Shown: positions 32,422 to 44,070, numbered from the stretch's first letter. The stretch is DNA of 64,000 nucleotides from Hypomesus transpacificus (GCF_021917145.1 NW_025814042.1:434001-498000), one strand, 5' to 3'. Translations and numbers: made by a program. The notes: generated by a model from the letters alone, not told the origin.

Positions 32422-33963
32422 GTGATGGGGTCTACCACATCTGGGGGTTGCTGGCTGACAGGTGGGGCTCTCTCCCTTCTTATGGAGGCCACATTGTGGA
32501 GCACGGCACAGGCTGTCACCACTTGACAAGCCCGGTCGGGGGCCACTCGGAGGCCACGCAGGCAATTGAAGCGTGCTTTGAGGATGCCAAAGGTCATCTC
32601 TATCTTGACCCTTGTCCTGCTAAGGGCCACATTGAATGCAGTCTGTGGCCGTGTGTTGGGGTCAGGATAGGGGGTCATCAAAAAGGGCTGGCAGGCGTAC
32701 CCTTGGTCCCCTACCAGCAATCCACTGAAGAGCCCTGAAGAAAAATTTTATATTAGCATAATCGGTATAACAAAATGTTACTTACAATTGCCATACCTTG
32801 CTCTAGTCTGTGGCACAGTGCAGACTCCCTAAAGATCCGGGAGTCATGGACTGACCCAGGCCACTTTGCCTCAATGCTGGTCACCAAGCACTGGTGGTCA
32901 CAAGTCATCTGCAAAATAATCTTGTGTTAAAATTAGAGCTGTCAAACGATTAAAATATTTAATCGCGATTAATCGCATTAATGTCATAGTTAACTCGCGA
33001 TTAATCTCAATTAATTGCACATTTGTATCTATTTTAAATGTCCCTTGATTTCTTTTTCATCCATTCTTTTTTCAAATTGTAATGCTCTTATCGACATGGA
33101 AAAGTGGTTCGGATTGCTTCGTGCAAATGTTTTTTTTTAAATTGAAAACAAAATTATATTTTCGACTCCACGACGTGCTGCGATGATAGCTCATTCCCTC
33201 CGGCTCAGTTCACAACGACAGAACACACTGATCACTTTGGTCTTGTCAATGGAACCATTTGGCAACCTTTTAAAAGTAAACTTTCCATTCAGAATCTTAT
33301 TGGCATCCATTTCGGCGTCTGGCGCTGGCAATCAACTCAAAACATAACGTTAGCCTACTACCAGAGAATGTCTAATATCCGTAAACGGGCTCTGCTACGA
33401 CTGTTTAGCCGGCTCGCAAGCCCAAACAAGTGGGTGTGGCGTGCCTGTTGTTTTGTTTCCGGTCTAGCTAGATCCGGTGTGGTATTGTAGTTTTTCTAAC
33501 GTCAGTGGTTGTTGCAACAGAATGTGAAAAAAAACGACAAAGTTTGCTAGGTCAAAAAGAGCGTTCATCGCGCGATAAAAAAATTGACGCCGTTAATTTG
33601 GGTTTGCGTTAACGCCGTTAATAACGTGTTAAACTGACAGCACTAGTTAAAATCCATCCACATAACAGCACTAACGTGAGGGATGTACATGAAAGTACCT
33701 GTTGCGAAATACCGCAACGCTACGCATACAGTCTGTGGGACTATGAGCGCACGGCTTCGATGTGTCGCATTTGCAACATACGGCTCAAGAAGCTGGCACA
33801 GATAGGTCATTCCCTCAGCTGAAAATCTATATCTTTCATAAAGATGGTCATCGTGGAATGCCAACGGGTTCTGCCGGTCTCTAAAAGTTCTGGCTCTTCT
33901 GAGCGCACCTCTCACTATCCGCGCACCAAGCTCCACGGGGTCTTCTACGAACGGTGACGCCAT
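32422..33963 (-). pseudogene. Harbinger DDE transposase, duplicated copy 2 (3'-truncated)
   Basis: Same exons as copy 1, shifted by 2,189: 33963-33643 and 32908-32797, then 32734 downward. The reading frame runs through the filler at the duplication junction, replacing the natural C-terminus with GLPPPWSGATLSP and some thirty further unrelated residues to 32304. It differs from copy 1 by one residue (Gly to Arg near the N-terminus). The hAT MITE is present as in copy 1. Confidence 0.85.
32934..33645. mobile_element. Non-autonomous hAT element, second copy by duplication
   Basis: Identical by eye to 30745-31456, including its gttaaaat target duplications, so it arose through the segmental duplication and not through a new insertion. 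Confidence 0.9.
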
Positions 33964-34583
33964 TATCCTCTCAAGAATGAGTTAGTGGGCGGGGTTTTTA
34001 TACCGGTTGATCTCTGATCTCAAACTTATCCTGCTTCCGACCAGGTTAGCCGTTCAGCATGTGTTACCATGGCGATCTACCCCGATAACAAGTGATCCAC
34101 CGTCATAGTACAGAAAACCCTGGGTTAAACCTGAAGTTACCTCGCTAACGCCAAATCTTGATTCGTAGTACAGGCCCCCGGTCTGCTATCTGCTAGTGAG
34201 ATAACAGGTTAGCCTCACTTTTCCCCCCTGAGTCAGTTACAGACCACACCATGAAAAGTGTGTGTTTTTAACCTGTCTTGAACTAAACCTAAATCTACAC
34301 ACAAAAAACCCACATTACTTAAGATGTGAACACTTTACCTTGCAGAACATGTTGGATTATTGGGGTGTGCTTGCCTTCGGCGAGCACAAACCATTGTTAT
34401 CTCACATATTTATTAATATTATTATTATTCTTTTTGCCCCCCTAAAACTTTGTCAATATTTGGACTACATAGACAACCTAGGTGTCAAACGTTTAGTCTT
34501 GGTAGCGATTGAGTTGCTTGTATTTGGATTTACGTTCCGTTGCACAGTTTAGGAGGTTACAACGTTTTTGTGGGGACAAAGTG

Positions 34584-35734
34584 CCTTTTGTCGACGAAGG
34601 GTAATCTGTGCTAGCCACGGCACCACGTCAACACACGTTAGCAATGACACATGGATACAACGTGATAGACATTCTAGCTCGCAAATTGGAGCTTGGATTA
34701 CGAGTGAAAAATACCACCCCAAAAAAATCACAACCATTTGGCTTTGTAGAGAAAGCGATTTCGAGTGGAACTGCGATCTCGCATTTTTTATTTTGGTCGT
34801 GACAGTCTTTGAAATTTGAGCGAGTGCAGGTCACCCGTGAGACCGCCTCGTCTTTTAGGCAGCAGCCATACTAGAAAGCGTCATAGTAGTATTTTTTAAC
34901 TAATTTTATAGTTCAATTTTACACGAAAAAACAGAAAGAGAGAAACTTTATGACGATATGACTATTGTGAACAGCCAGGTGGTGAGATTTTAATATAGGT
35001 TGCTGTAAAAACGTTGATTTGTTTGCTACGTGAGAGCCTGTCAGCCTCCATTTATGATTGCGGAAGCAATGTTTTCAACAGTGTTGACACTCAGTCAACT
35101 GTCAATCTGCGTCTGGTGTGTACTTTCTTAATTTCGTACCAGGGTCAATTCTACATCTAAATGGACAGCAGTGTTTTAAAGATATGGCGATTGCGAAGAC
35201 AACCAGCGGGTCAGCATAGTTTGTTATTTGTGTAAAACTTGGAATTTGAGTGAGACGGCGTCTTGTTTTGACGTTAGCCACAGAGTCACAGACTCGGCTC
35301 GCCCACTGGCAGTATAGTAGGCTACAGTACTGTCTTCAATGCCACAGCTATGGCTTAACTTTATTATGTCTTATTACACAGCTGTTCTTAATACTGTAGA
35401 ATGCTCCATTCACTTGAATGGGGCTTCCCAACATTCTGCGGTGAACAATTTTCTCATATTTGACCGTTGCTATGCATATTTGACCGCTGTCAAGGGAAGT
35501 GGCCTTTTTGCCTCGGATTCACGTCTTTTGTAGCACTCCGCAAGTAGTCCGGTAACTTTTCAACCCCGGCGTACTCTGTTGCTTAGAGACGTCAGATGAT
35601 TTGAAGCCTAAATAATGTTCAGTCTATGAAGCTCAACGTCTTTGGCGATTTTTTTCTCTGCTGATCAACAACTCTTGTTGGTTAGTGGTAGCTGATTTAA
35701 ACTGTTGAATTCTATTTTAGTTAATCCTATTTTT
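34584..35734. other. Non-coding; inverted copy of a piece of the 26.8-29.1 kb transposon
   Basis: Positions 35393-35670 (gaatgctccattcacttgaa ... ctctgctgatcaac) are the reverse complement, with divergence, of about 27598-27885. The part 34584-35390 shows short open stretches only, none recognised. Confidence 0.55.
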
Positions 35735-35965
35735 ATTGCTTTCCTACAGGTACACTTGCTTAACTACATGCTCTTATGGTTTCTTCCCTTTAGCACTTAT
35801 TTTTTGGTTGTTCACAATGTGTACTTCTTGTTTTTGGCTACCCGCAATGCTTTGGGGCTATCTTGTTGTTATTATCAGTGACCTATGCACTTTGTAAAGC
35901 TCTCTCTTGGAAGTCGCTTTGGATAAAAGCATCTGCTAAATAAATTCATATAAATGTAAATGTTA
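35735..35965 (+). repeat. L2-type LINE 3' end
   Basis: Runs from gctttcctacaggtacactt through cctatgcactttgtaaagct to ctttggataaaagcatctgc and an ataaatgtaaatg tail. The same tail, inverted, ends the LINE at 39525-40190 and occurs at 43660-43920 and 43925-44070. Confidence 0.75.
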
Positions 35966-36464
35966 TCCCCTACAAAAGAAACGTTCTAATTTCTAATTTC
36001 CTGCGCTTTCAAACAATCAGTGGAGTGTGGATAGCAACGGCAGCTAGCTTGCCTCTAGCAAACTGCTTTTGAATTAGCCATGTCATTGCTTGCCTTAAAA
36101 TAACATTATTATATTTACGTTGATACATTAAGATGCTTTTATGAATCAATATGTCCTACCACTTGAGAAACACTGTCCTACACATAATTAGACAAATGCA
36201 ATATTAGACGTCCCATAGCCTACAACCTCATAACCAGGAGCAACAGGTGTCTCAAGAGGATTAAGGAGTTGAAGAAGCAGATGCTGTGTCTTCCTCTTGT
36301 TGGACAACCAACAAGTTGTTTATATCTGAATACAATTTCCTAAGTTACCTACTGAGCGATACCATCTGAATGATACATGTAATTTTTACAAAATTAATAT
36401 CAAGGGAACACAATGGTCAGAACTGCAGTCATACACTTAAATGCATTTTAAAATATGCAAACAC
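35966..36464. other. No gene recognised
   Basis: A/T-rich sequence between a LINE tail and the intact Harbinger. No open frame with a known domain. Confidence 0.5.
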
Positions 36465-36727
36465 CAGGGGCCTCATTTATAAAGCTTTGCGTGGGATTCA
36501 CGTGGAAGCTGGCATACGGAAGAAATGTAGGATGTACGTGCGAACAAAAATATTCGGATTTATAAAACAGTGCGCACTCACGTCCTACGCCTGTTTCCCT
36601 TTATAAATCACAATCAACTCTAAATCTGGCGCAGCTTTGGCGGCTGTGTGGCACGCCCATATTGCCTATAAATAGTCAATTAAACGCCCCTAATTAATAT
36701 TAATTCTGGGCCAGCAGAGAAAGAAAC

Positions 36728-37465
36728 ATGGCAAGCGCAGGAAAAAAAACAAAAAAAAGAAATTTCTTAGACTGCGAGATCGAAGTTTTGGTTGGGGAGG
36801 TGGAGAAAAGAAAAAAGATTTTGTTTGGAGGGCACAGTATGGGAGTCACTAATGCCAAAAAGACTTTGGAGTGGCAAACTCTTGCTGAGGCAGTGAATGC
36901 CACTGCATCAGAAGATCGGACTGTGGCCGAACTGAAAAAAAAATGGTCAGACATTAAAGTCGAGGCCAAAAAGCGCCTGGCGCACCATCGCCAGAGCGTG
37001 TCTGCCACGGGCGGGGGAAAGGGGACGCCGGAACTGACCCCTCTTGATGAGAGGCTGGCAGGCATCATCGGCGAGTCCCTCTTGAGTGGAGTGGTGACAG
37101 AGGCGGAGGGGGACACCGACGTGCCAGCAGATGAAATGGGAATGTAGGCTTATTTGCAATTGCTTTTATGGAATGAGTAAAATAAATGCATTCAAGTCAC
37201 TCGTGTATGTACAAAACACTTTATTTACACAAATCCCTTTTTTTTTTTAGTTGCTGCATGTTCCAGTGGAGAGGGTGTTGCAGCTGAACCTCCACGTGCC
37301 TCTCCGTCTCCGTCTCCGTCTCCATCTCCATCCAGCAGCGGGCGTGTCCTCACCGACGCAGTCCTTGCCATGCAGAGGGAAACTATTCAGTGCATCAGGG
37401 AAGTGGCAGGAGAGTTAAAGGCCATCAAGACAGTGTTGTCCGAAATAAGCACAAAAATGAAATAA
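36728..37465 (+). CDS. Harbinger Myb/SANT-like DNA-binding protein
   Basis: Exons 36728-37143 and 37267-37465 (615 bp, 204 residues plus stop). The N-terminus has a basic start and a Myb/SANT-like trihelix (NFLDCEIEVLVGEVEKRKK, then VTNAKKTLEWQTLAEAVNA and TVAELKKKWSDIKVEAKKR, each with the spaced Trp/hydrophobics of the fold). An acidic linker, a Ser-Pro repeat (SPSPSPSPS) and a C-terminal helix (VLAMQRETIQCIREVAGELK) follow. I chose the acceptor after gttccag (37266), not the AG at 37250, because only it keeps the frame with the donor at 37144; a long pyrimidine tract supports it. In Harbinger systems this partner binds the element ends and helps bring the transposase to the nucleus. Confidence 0.85.
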
Positions 37466-37508
37466 TTTGTTAATAAACAATTGTATTTCCATACCTTGTT
37501 TGGTGTTT

Positions 37509-38627
37509 TCACAACCGCCGCATCACAGCCAAACGCTGGCGCACAGCCGCACCGTTTGGCTGAAATGCCTGGGGCTGGGGGTCGGGGTCGGGTCGAACAC
37601 ATGCAGCTTCCGCTCCAGGGGGTAGAGGCACATTTTGCAGTTGTGCCATATTATGTAGCACAGCACATGCACGTATCATCTGGCACACCTTCTCCGGTCT
37701 ATATAAAAGCATCCCTCCAGTGCAGTCTAGGAACAGCCATCTGCCTTTAAACAGGCCTATGGTGCGCTCCACCACAGACCGTGTCTGGGTATGGCTGATG
37801 TAATACTGCCTTTCCTCCGCGCTCTGGGGGTTGGCGAAAGGCGTGAGCAGCCACTGCTTCAGTGGATACCCACTGTCCCCTGCAAGGATAGTGAAATAAT
37901 TAGATACTGAAGTACAGAGAAAATGCCTTTTAAGATGTTCACATCAATCAAACTTACCCAGAATCCAGCCATCACGCACAGCCCCAGCCTCAAGTCTCCG
38001 ACCAACACTGCTTTGTCTCAGAATGAATGAGTCATGGGTTGACCCAGGCCACCGAGCTACAACATTTACGAGTAACATGTCCGCATCACAAATGACTTGG
38101 ACATTTATTGAATGAAAATGCTTTCGATTAACGAAAGCATTTTCATTCATACTCGGCGCCCTTATAGCAACATGAGTGCAGTCAATGGCACCGATTACAT
38201 TTGGGAAACCGGACATTGCTGCAAATTGCGCTTTTTTGTTTGCCTGTTCAGCCACCGTGTAAGGAAACTTGATGTAAAGATGTGTCAAACTTACAATTCC
38301 TCCTAACACGTCTGGCATAACACGGCTGAGGGTTGGCTGAGATATCCCCGACCTGTCAGCCAACTCCCTCTGAAAAGTGCCGGTTGCCAGAAAACCCAGT
38401 GTGGTCAGAACTTGAAGTGGGACTGGCACGGCGTTATTGCGCCGGGTGTTCCTCGCCAAAGCTGGGCCCAACACCGCGCACAGCTCGAGCAGGACAGCGC
38501 GCGGCAGTCTGAATCTGCTTATCAGCCACTCGTCCCCATTAGCCAGCAAGTCTGTGTGCTCTCTAAAAATTCTCTCCCTCCTTATTCTCTGTCGAGCAAC
38601 GTCTTCAAAAAAAGCCAATTCAGCCAT
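37509..38627 (-). CDS. Harbinger DDE transposase (HARBI1-like), intact
   Basis: Exons 38627-37958 and 37879-37509 (1,041 bp, 346 residues plus stop), joined across a 78-bp intron with GT-AG ends and clean phase. The N-terminus carries a helix-turn-helix-like stretch (LADRSGISQPTLSRVMPDVL). The DDE core has GAIDCTHVAIRAPS (first Asp), ARWPGSTHDSFILRQ (second Asp) and SVVERTIGLFKGRWLFLD (Glu), then ACAVLHNMAQLQ. Length and motif order are usual for the family. It cuts and re-inserts the element with the Myb partner encoded opposite. Nothing in the sequence says it is inactive. Confidence 0.9.
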
Positions 38628-39524
38628 TTTGCGTCATTACGCATTGTGCTGGCATGCCTTTTTATACCCATCCATTTGATTGAACCTAACATGCTACAGG
38701 TGTGGGAGTTCATCTAATTCGTAAATTATGGAAACAACAAATGGTGTTGCACAACAAGCATGTATAATCATAATTCAACTCCCTGATTTGAACACGATTT
38801 AGGCTACAAAAAACAGACATTTAAAACAAACGATAAGCGCTATGTGCTCCTATCGCCAGACGGAAGCCTCGAGAAAAAGCATCCGTGTAAACTTGTCCTT
38901 ATCGCCTTATTATTTATGAGAATAAATTCCATAACATGCACATTTTGTTTAATAATTACAGAACATGGTTTTATTTGCAAATATATATTTATATGAATTT
39001 ATGATAGACTACTAGTTTTCTTTATTTTCCCCCCGCACTGCATAGAGAATCTATGAAACAGGTGTTTGTGTATTAATTGTAAGAATGGCTTTTGAGAATT
39101 CTTAATATGATTAGGCCTAATCAGAGGCAATAATTTGATTTATTTTACACATTGGTCTCAGTTTCAAAATGTTTCCGCGTTTCATTCTTCTGCCAACGGC
39201 GTCGCCGTTTTTCCTTTCTCCACTTTCTGTGCGTACGCATGGGTCAGAGCTTGCGTGGAAGACCGCACTCTTCCCGTCAAGTTTGGTTTTTATGAATCCC
39301 AATATTTGCTTAGAAATTGGCGTGCGCCCTCTTCTGGGCGTACGCAAGCTTTATAAATGAGGCCCCAGGAGACTATGGGTAGCTGGGGCAGCCGCCAGCA
39401 CAACCTCACAATTTCCACAGAAATTGTACCCTCTCTAGTTATATTTTACATTATAATTGTCACTTTTTTTTCTCCAAAGCAACGTACAAAACATTTACAT
39501 TTCTTTCCAGAATACAATGTGTCT

Positions 39525-40190
39525 TAATCTACATTTACATGTATTCATTTAGCAGACGCTTTTATCCTAAGCGACTTCCAAAAGAGAGCTTTACAAAAAT
39601 GCATAGGTCACCGATCAAAACAACGAGATAGCTACAAACATTGCGGGTAACCAAAACATGAAGCATACATTTTGAAAACTAAATAAGTTCCAAACGGAAG
39701 AACCATAAGAGCATGTAGTTAAACAAGATACAATTAAACGACATGAAACTCGAAAAAGTGCAAGGGTGTACCTGTGGAAAAAAGCAAGCAACAAAAATGT
39801 ATTACACTGAAAGTACAATCATTTTAAGTCAGTTACAACTTACCAACAAAAGCAACAAGTCTCTCAATGAGAGTCATTTTAATCCTGCAGGAAACATCAG
39901 GTCCAGACAAACATTCCTAAATGCCGTTGTACTCCCGGAACAAGTGCGTCTTGAGCCTTTTCTTGAAGGTGGGGAGACAGTCAGTGTCTCTGATGGACGT
40001 GGGGAGTTGATTCCACCATTGGGGGGCCAGATAGGAAAAGAGCTTGTGTTGGGACCAGGCGCTCTTGAGCGGTGGGACAACCAGACGGTTTTCAGAAGAA
40101 GACCGTAGGTGGCGGGTGGGGGTGTAAGGCTGGAGCATAGACCTGATGTAGTCGGATGCAGTCACATTCACCGCTAAGAAGGTCATTACC
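39525..40190 (-). pseudogene. L2-type LINE, 3' part (RT C-terminus and tail)
   Basis: The minus-strand open stretch 40186-39917 reads PYTPTRHLRSSSENRLVV, then LFSYLAPQWWNQLPTSIRD and CLPTFKKRLKTHLF. The full L2-type copy has the same end (YTPARTLRSSNAGL, FANYAPKLWNKLPINIRE, FKRQLKTYLF). The 3' UTR and the gcttttatcctaagcgac-type tail follow down to about 39525. It is 5'-truncated. Confidence 0.8.
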
Positions 40191-40194
40191 AGGG

Positions 40195-41515
40195 TCTTGA
40201 AAGGGATTTATTCGCCATGAAAGTTTGCACAGACAAGGAATTTGCTTTGGCAGGAAGGTGCATACAATAAACATATAGGAATCTTAAATGTAAATATGTG
40301 GTCTAACTATACTAAGGATACATAAACTAGCAATACTAAGTGGAATACAATTAAAATTAAATATACAATAAAATATAAGTTGCCATGAAATATAAGTTGC
40401 CAATTTACAATATAAAATACAAATATTACAGGAATTGTAATGTAGTTCAAAATACAAATTGTTTTAAGACATGAAGTCATTAAAGTCAGTGTGAATTATT
40501 GGCCTTGTTGAGGAGGCCAAGGGAAGAAAATGTTTTTGTGGCGTGAGCTTTTGGTCCTGATGGACCGCAGCCTTCTACCGGAGGGGAGTTCCTGAAACAG
40601 GGAGTGTCCAGGGTGGGAGGAGTCGGACACAATCTTCTTTGCTATCCTCAGGGTCCTCGAGGTGTGCAGGTCCTCGAGGGAAGGCAGATTGCAGCCAATC
40701 ACCTTCTCCGCAGTGCGGATGATACGCTGCAGCCTACTCTTGTCCTTGGCAGTGGCAGCAGCGTACCAGATGGTGATGGAGGAGGTGAGGATGGACTCAA
40801 TGATGGCTGTGTAGAAGTGCACCATCATTGTCTTTGGCCAGTTGAATTTCTTCAGCTGCTGCAGGAAATACATCCTCTGTTGTGCTTTCTTGGTGAGGGA
40901 GCTGATGTTCAGTTCCCACTTGAGGTCCTGGAAGAGGATAGTACACAGGAAGCGGAAGGACTCCACAGTGTTGACTGGGGAGTCACACAGGGTGATGGGG
41001 GTGAGTGTGGCTGTGTTCTTCCTGAAGTCCACAACCATCTCCACTGTCTTGAGAGCATTGAGCTCTAGGTTGTTCTGGCTGCACCAGGTCACCAGGTTGT
41101 CCGCTTCTCACCTATAATCAGACTCGTCTCCACCAGAGATGAGCCCAATGAGGGCGGTGTCATCCGCAACCTTCAGGAGTTTGACCGACGGATGACTGGA
41201 GGTGCAGCTGTTGGTGTAAAGGGAGAAGAGCAGAGGAGAAAGGATGCAGCCCTGGGGAGATCCGGTGCTGATGGACCGCGAGTCAGAGACTAATGTTCCC
41301 AGTTAAACGCACTGCTTCCTGTCAGACAGGAAGTTTGTGATCCACCTGCAGGTGGAATCAGGCACGTTCAGCTGGGAGAGCTTGTCCTGAAGCAGGCCGG
41401 GGATTATGGTATTAAAGGCAGAGCTGAAGTCCACAAACAGGATCCTGGCGTAGGATGCTGGGGAGTCCAGGTGCTGTAGGGTGAAGTGGAGGGCCATATT
41501 AGGTGAATCTACACG
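40195..41515 (-). pseudogene. Rex1-like LINE, RT domain to 3' end
   Basis: Minus strand: ARILFVDFSSAFNTIIPGLL (RT block with Asp), TGSPQGCILSPLLFSLYTN, LLKVADDTALIGLISGGDES (the catalytic box, with Val where Phe/Tyr is usual), then 41092-40496 MTWCSQNNLELNALKTVEMV, RTAEKVIGCNLPSLEDL, LPSGRRLRSIRTKSSRHKN. The 3' UTR ends in ttattcgccatgaaagtttg (minus-strand tail near 40205), which also occurs alone at 53605. The frame is interrupted between the boxes. The endonuclease domain is missing; at 41500 the sequence passes directly into another LINE. Confidence 0.8.
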
Positions 41516-42020
41516 ACCGGAAGACCGCAGCAATGTGAGCTGTGAGGGAGAGCTCGTCATCCATGTTCACCCCGAGGTTCCTGGTAGAGGATGAAGGGGT
41601 CACCGTCGCAGATCCCAAGGTGACTGAAAGATTGTGGGAGATGGAGGGTTTGGCCGGGGTGATCAGAAGTTCTTTTTTGGCGAGGTTCAGCTGGAGGTGG
41701 TGCTTGGTCATCCAGGCGGAGATGTCTGTGAGGCAAGCCTCGATCATAGCTGAGATCCCCGGATAAGTCGGGGGGAACGACAGGTACAGCTGCGTGTCGT
41801 CAGCATAGCAGTGGTAGGAGAAGCCGTGGGAGGTGATGATTGGTCCATATGGGGGGTGGGGTGGTGTACAGGGAAAAGAGGAGGGGTCCAAGGACGGAGC
41901 CCTGTGGGACACCAGTGGAGAGCTGGCGGGGGCCTGACACTTTGCCTCCCCAGGAGACCTGGTAGGATCTTCCCGACAGGTAGGATGAGATCCACTGAAG
42001 TGCAGTGCCAGTGATGCCCA
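41500..42020 (-). pseudogene. L2-like LINE RT fragment (YADD box)
   Basis: Minus strand: GFSYHCYADDTQLYLSFPPT (catalytic YADD), ISAWMTKHHLQLNLAKKELL, LGVNMDDELSLTAHIAAVFR. About 150 residues remain, ending abruptly where the Rex1-like sequence begins at 41515. The N-terminal side is in another frame (VDLILPVGKILPGLLG in the 41995-41744 frame). Confidence 0.75.
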
Positions 42021-42869
42021 GTGATGCAAATTCATACAGTTAGTGAAGCATATAGTCAAGGACTAGAAGTGTATAATTATAGGACTGTCTGCAAGTAGGG
42101 AGTTGCAATTGTCAAGCACTGGATGAAAAGCTGTGTGCAGTATTCTGTATGGAACAGTCAGATCCTTCTGATGTAGTGCAGTAGATACCGACAGGACCGT
42201 TATGTGCTTCCAACGTGCTCCTGGAAGTCCAGCTTGTTATCAAGAATAAAATTATTAAAAGATGGTGAAATTCTCTTTTTGACCTGGGGACAGAGAGTGG
42301 TGTAAGGATGGGTGTCACCCTGCCCCCACCTTTCATATGCTAAAATATGGAGTTGCTGGATGGTCTCTGCTTGATGGGTCTCACCCCTCATTGTGTAACT
42401 TACTGTTGCATTGTTATTCATATGTTGATAAGGGTCAAAATGTGGTCTGATTGGTTGTTCTTGTCGATAAAGGAAATTGTGAAGCATTGTTCTGTGGATT
42501 TTTCATCTCCTGAGGCATTCTCCTCAGCTCTGGCTTGTCCTACTCCTTCTCCTTCCTCACCTCTCGCTTTCTCTCTGATTTACAATAATCATGGTAGGGT
42601 AGGTAAGATTTTAAGCCTTCATTTTGTAACATGTTTACCTTGTAATTGATTTAATTCATTTGCAATGTTATTGAATGTATATGTAATTTAACCTTATTCT
42701 TGACTACTTTTGCTCTGTTTTAACCCATTGAGTCAAATAAATGCAATTTCCATTGGTATTGGCAACATTTGATGAATGTTTAAACACTGTTCAGTTTCTC
42801 CTCCTTTAAACCATAGGGGAATAGTTTTGGATGTTTGGCAAATATTAAACTCTCTACAGTGGGAAAGAG
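42021..42869. other. No gene recognised
   Basis: A minus-strand open stretch of 95 codons (42487-42200) has no domain I recognise. The remaining sequence is A/T-rich. Confidence 0.5.
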
Positions 42870-43079
42870 CAGGGTTCATACAAGCTGCCTAAAGTGTTTG
42901 AAGTAGTTGTATTTGACTTTTAGAAATTGAAGTCCTGGAAAACCCTTGAAAACAGTCATATTAATGACGAGGTACTTGAAAAGTGCTTGAATTATTTAAC
43001 GACAATATATATGAATTTACAAAGTAATTTTGAAGTTTTTTTAAATACAGTCTTTTCGCTCAAAATTAACTCCTCAGCC

Positions 43080-43525
43080 CATCCCCTTCCTGCTAATTTA
43101 ATTACAGTTTTTCTCCATTGCTTTGGTTCAATTCTTGAAACAGAAATTACATTTTCAAAGCTCCACGTGCATTTAGTAAAATAGCCTATATGGCTCAGCA
43201 CAAATACATAGATCACCTTCAAAAGGTCATATCTCACCCAAAACAGTTAACTCATGCTTCAAAACCAAATCATTTTCTCATATAGTCAGTGCCCCCAAAA
43301 TGAAAAGTTCCTTCTCGATTGCTTTGGCTCATCTCTCGAGAAAAAAGAGGACATTCTCAAACCTTTTAAATACATTTGCCAAAATAACCTAGATGGTTCA
43401 GCAAAATACCATGGCACACCTGCAAAGGGTCATCTCTCTCCAAAAAAAGACAACTCATCAGTCAAAACTAAATCCTTTTCTCATACAAATTGTCAGCGCC
43501 CCCAAAATGAAAAGTCCCTTTGGCA
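43080..43525 (+). repeat. Tandem ~207-bp units, about two copies
   Basis: Blocks such as attgctttggttca/attgctttggctca, aaaaggtcatatctc/aaagggtcatctctc and cagtgcccccaaaatgaaaa recur about 207 bp apart. Confidence 0.7.
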
Positions 43526-43659
43526 TTGTGTAAACACTGCAGGTCAAAATGTTTAGATGTTTTGTCAGTATGGCAGTGGACCTTAGAAATCTCCCTCATC
43601 TGCACTGTGCTACAGTTACTGTAGTAGATGTTTTCTTTCCAGAATACAATGTGTCTCAA

Positions 43660-44070
43660 TCTACATTTACATGTATTCATTTAGCAGATGCTTTTATCCA
43701 AAGAGACTTCCAAGAGAGCTTTACAAGAGTGCATAGGTCACTGATCATAACAACGTGATAGCCCCAAAAATTGCAGGTAGCCAAAACATGAAGCATACAC
43801 TGTGAAAAACCCAATTAAGTGCCTAAGGGAAGAACCATAAGAGCATGTAGCTAAAGAAGTTACAACTAAACAACATCAACCTCAAAAGTGCAAGAGTGTA
43901 CCTGTAGAAAATCAAGCAACAATACTGTAATGTATGCTCCATGTTTTGGCTAACCAAAATGTTTTCCATCTCGTTGTTTAGGATTATTGACCTATGCACT
44001 TTTGTAAAGCTCTCTTTTGGAAGTAGTTTTGGATAAAAGCGTCTGCTCAATGAATACATGTACGATGTAA
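43660..44070. repeat. Two L2-type LINE tails in head-to-head inversion
   Basis: 43660-43920 (minus) and 43925-44070 (plus) are the same LINE 3' end as at 35735. Together they form a large imperfect hairpin. Two independent insertions or a foldback are both possible. Confidence 0.7.

Larger units (their letters stand above)
30233..34583 (+). repeat. 2,162-bp tandem segmental duplication with 27-bp filler
   Basis: Block 30233-32394 recurs at 32422-34583 (offset 2,189). I noticed only two base differences (near 31733/33922 and 32375/34564). Between the copies lie 27 bases (32395-32421), including ggtggtagaccc, the inverse of gggtctaccac found at the start of each block. The block carries most of the Harbinger transposase, the hAT MITE, the Harbinger right end and ~400 bp of outside sequence. 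Confidence 0.95.
36468..39365. mobile_element. Intact-looking autonomous PIF/Harbinger element, 2,898 bp
   Basis: The ends GGGCCTCATTTATAAAGCTT and the inverse AAGCTTTATAAATGAGGCCC are flanked by the 3-bp duplication cag (36465-36467 and 39366-39368). Both Harbinger genes are present, face each other and are open after simple splicing. No internal insertion is seen. Confidence 0.92.

Noticed and set aside
40604..41068. 154-codon plus-strand frame
   Set aside because: Shadow of the Rex1-like reverse transcriptase on the other strand.
42200..42487. 95-codon minus-strand frame that could be a capsid- or transposase-like piece
   Set aside because: I could not match any motif, so no function is claimed.
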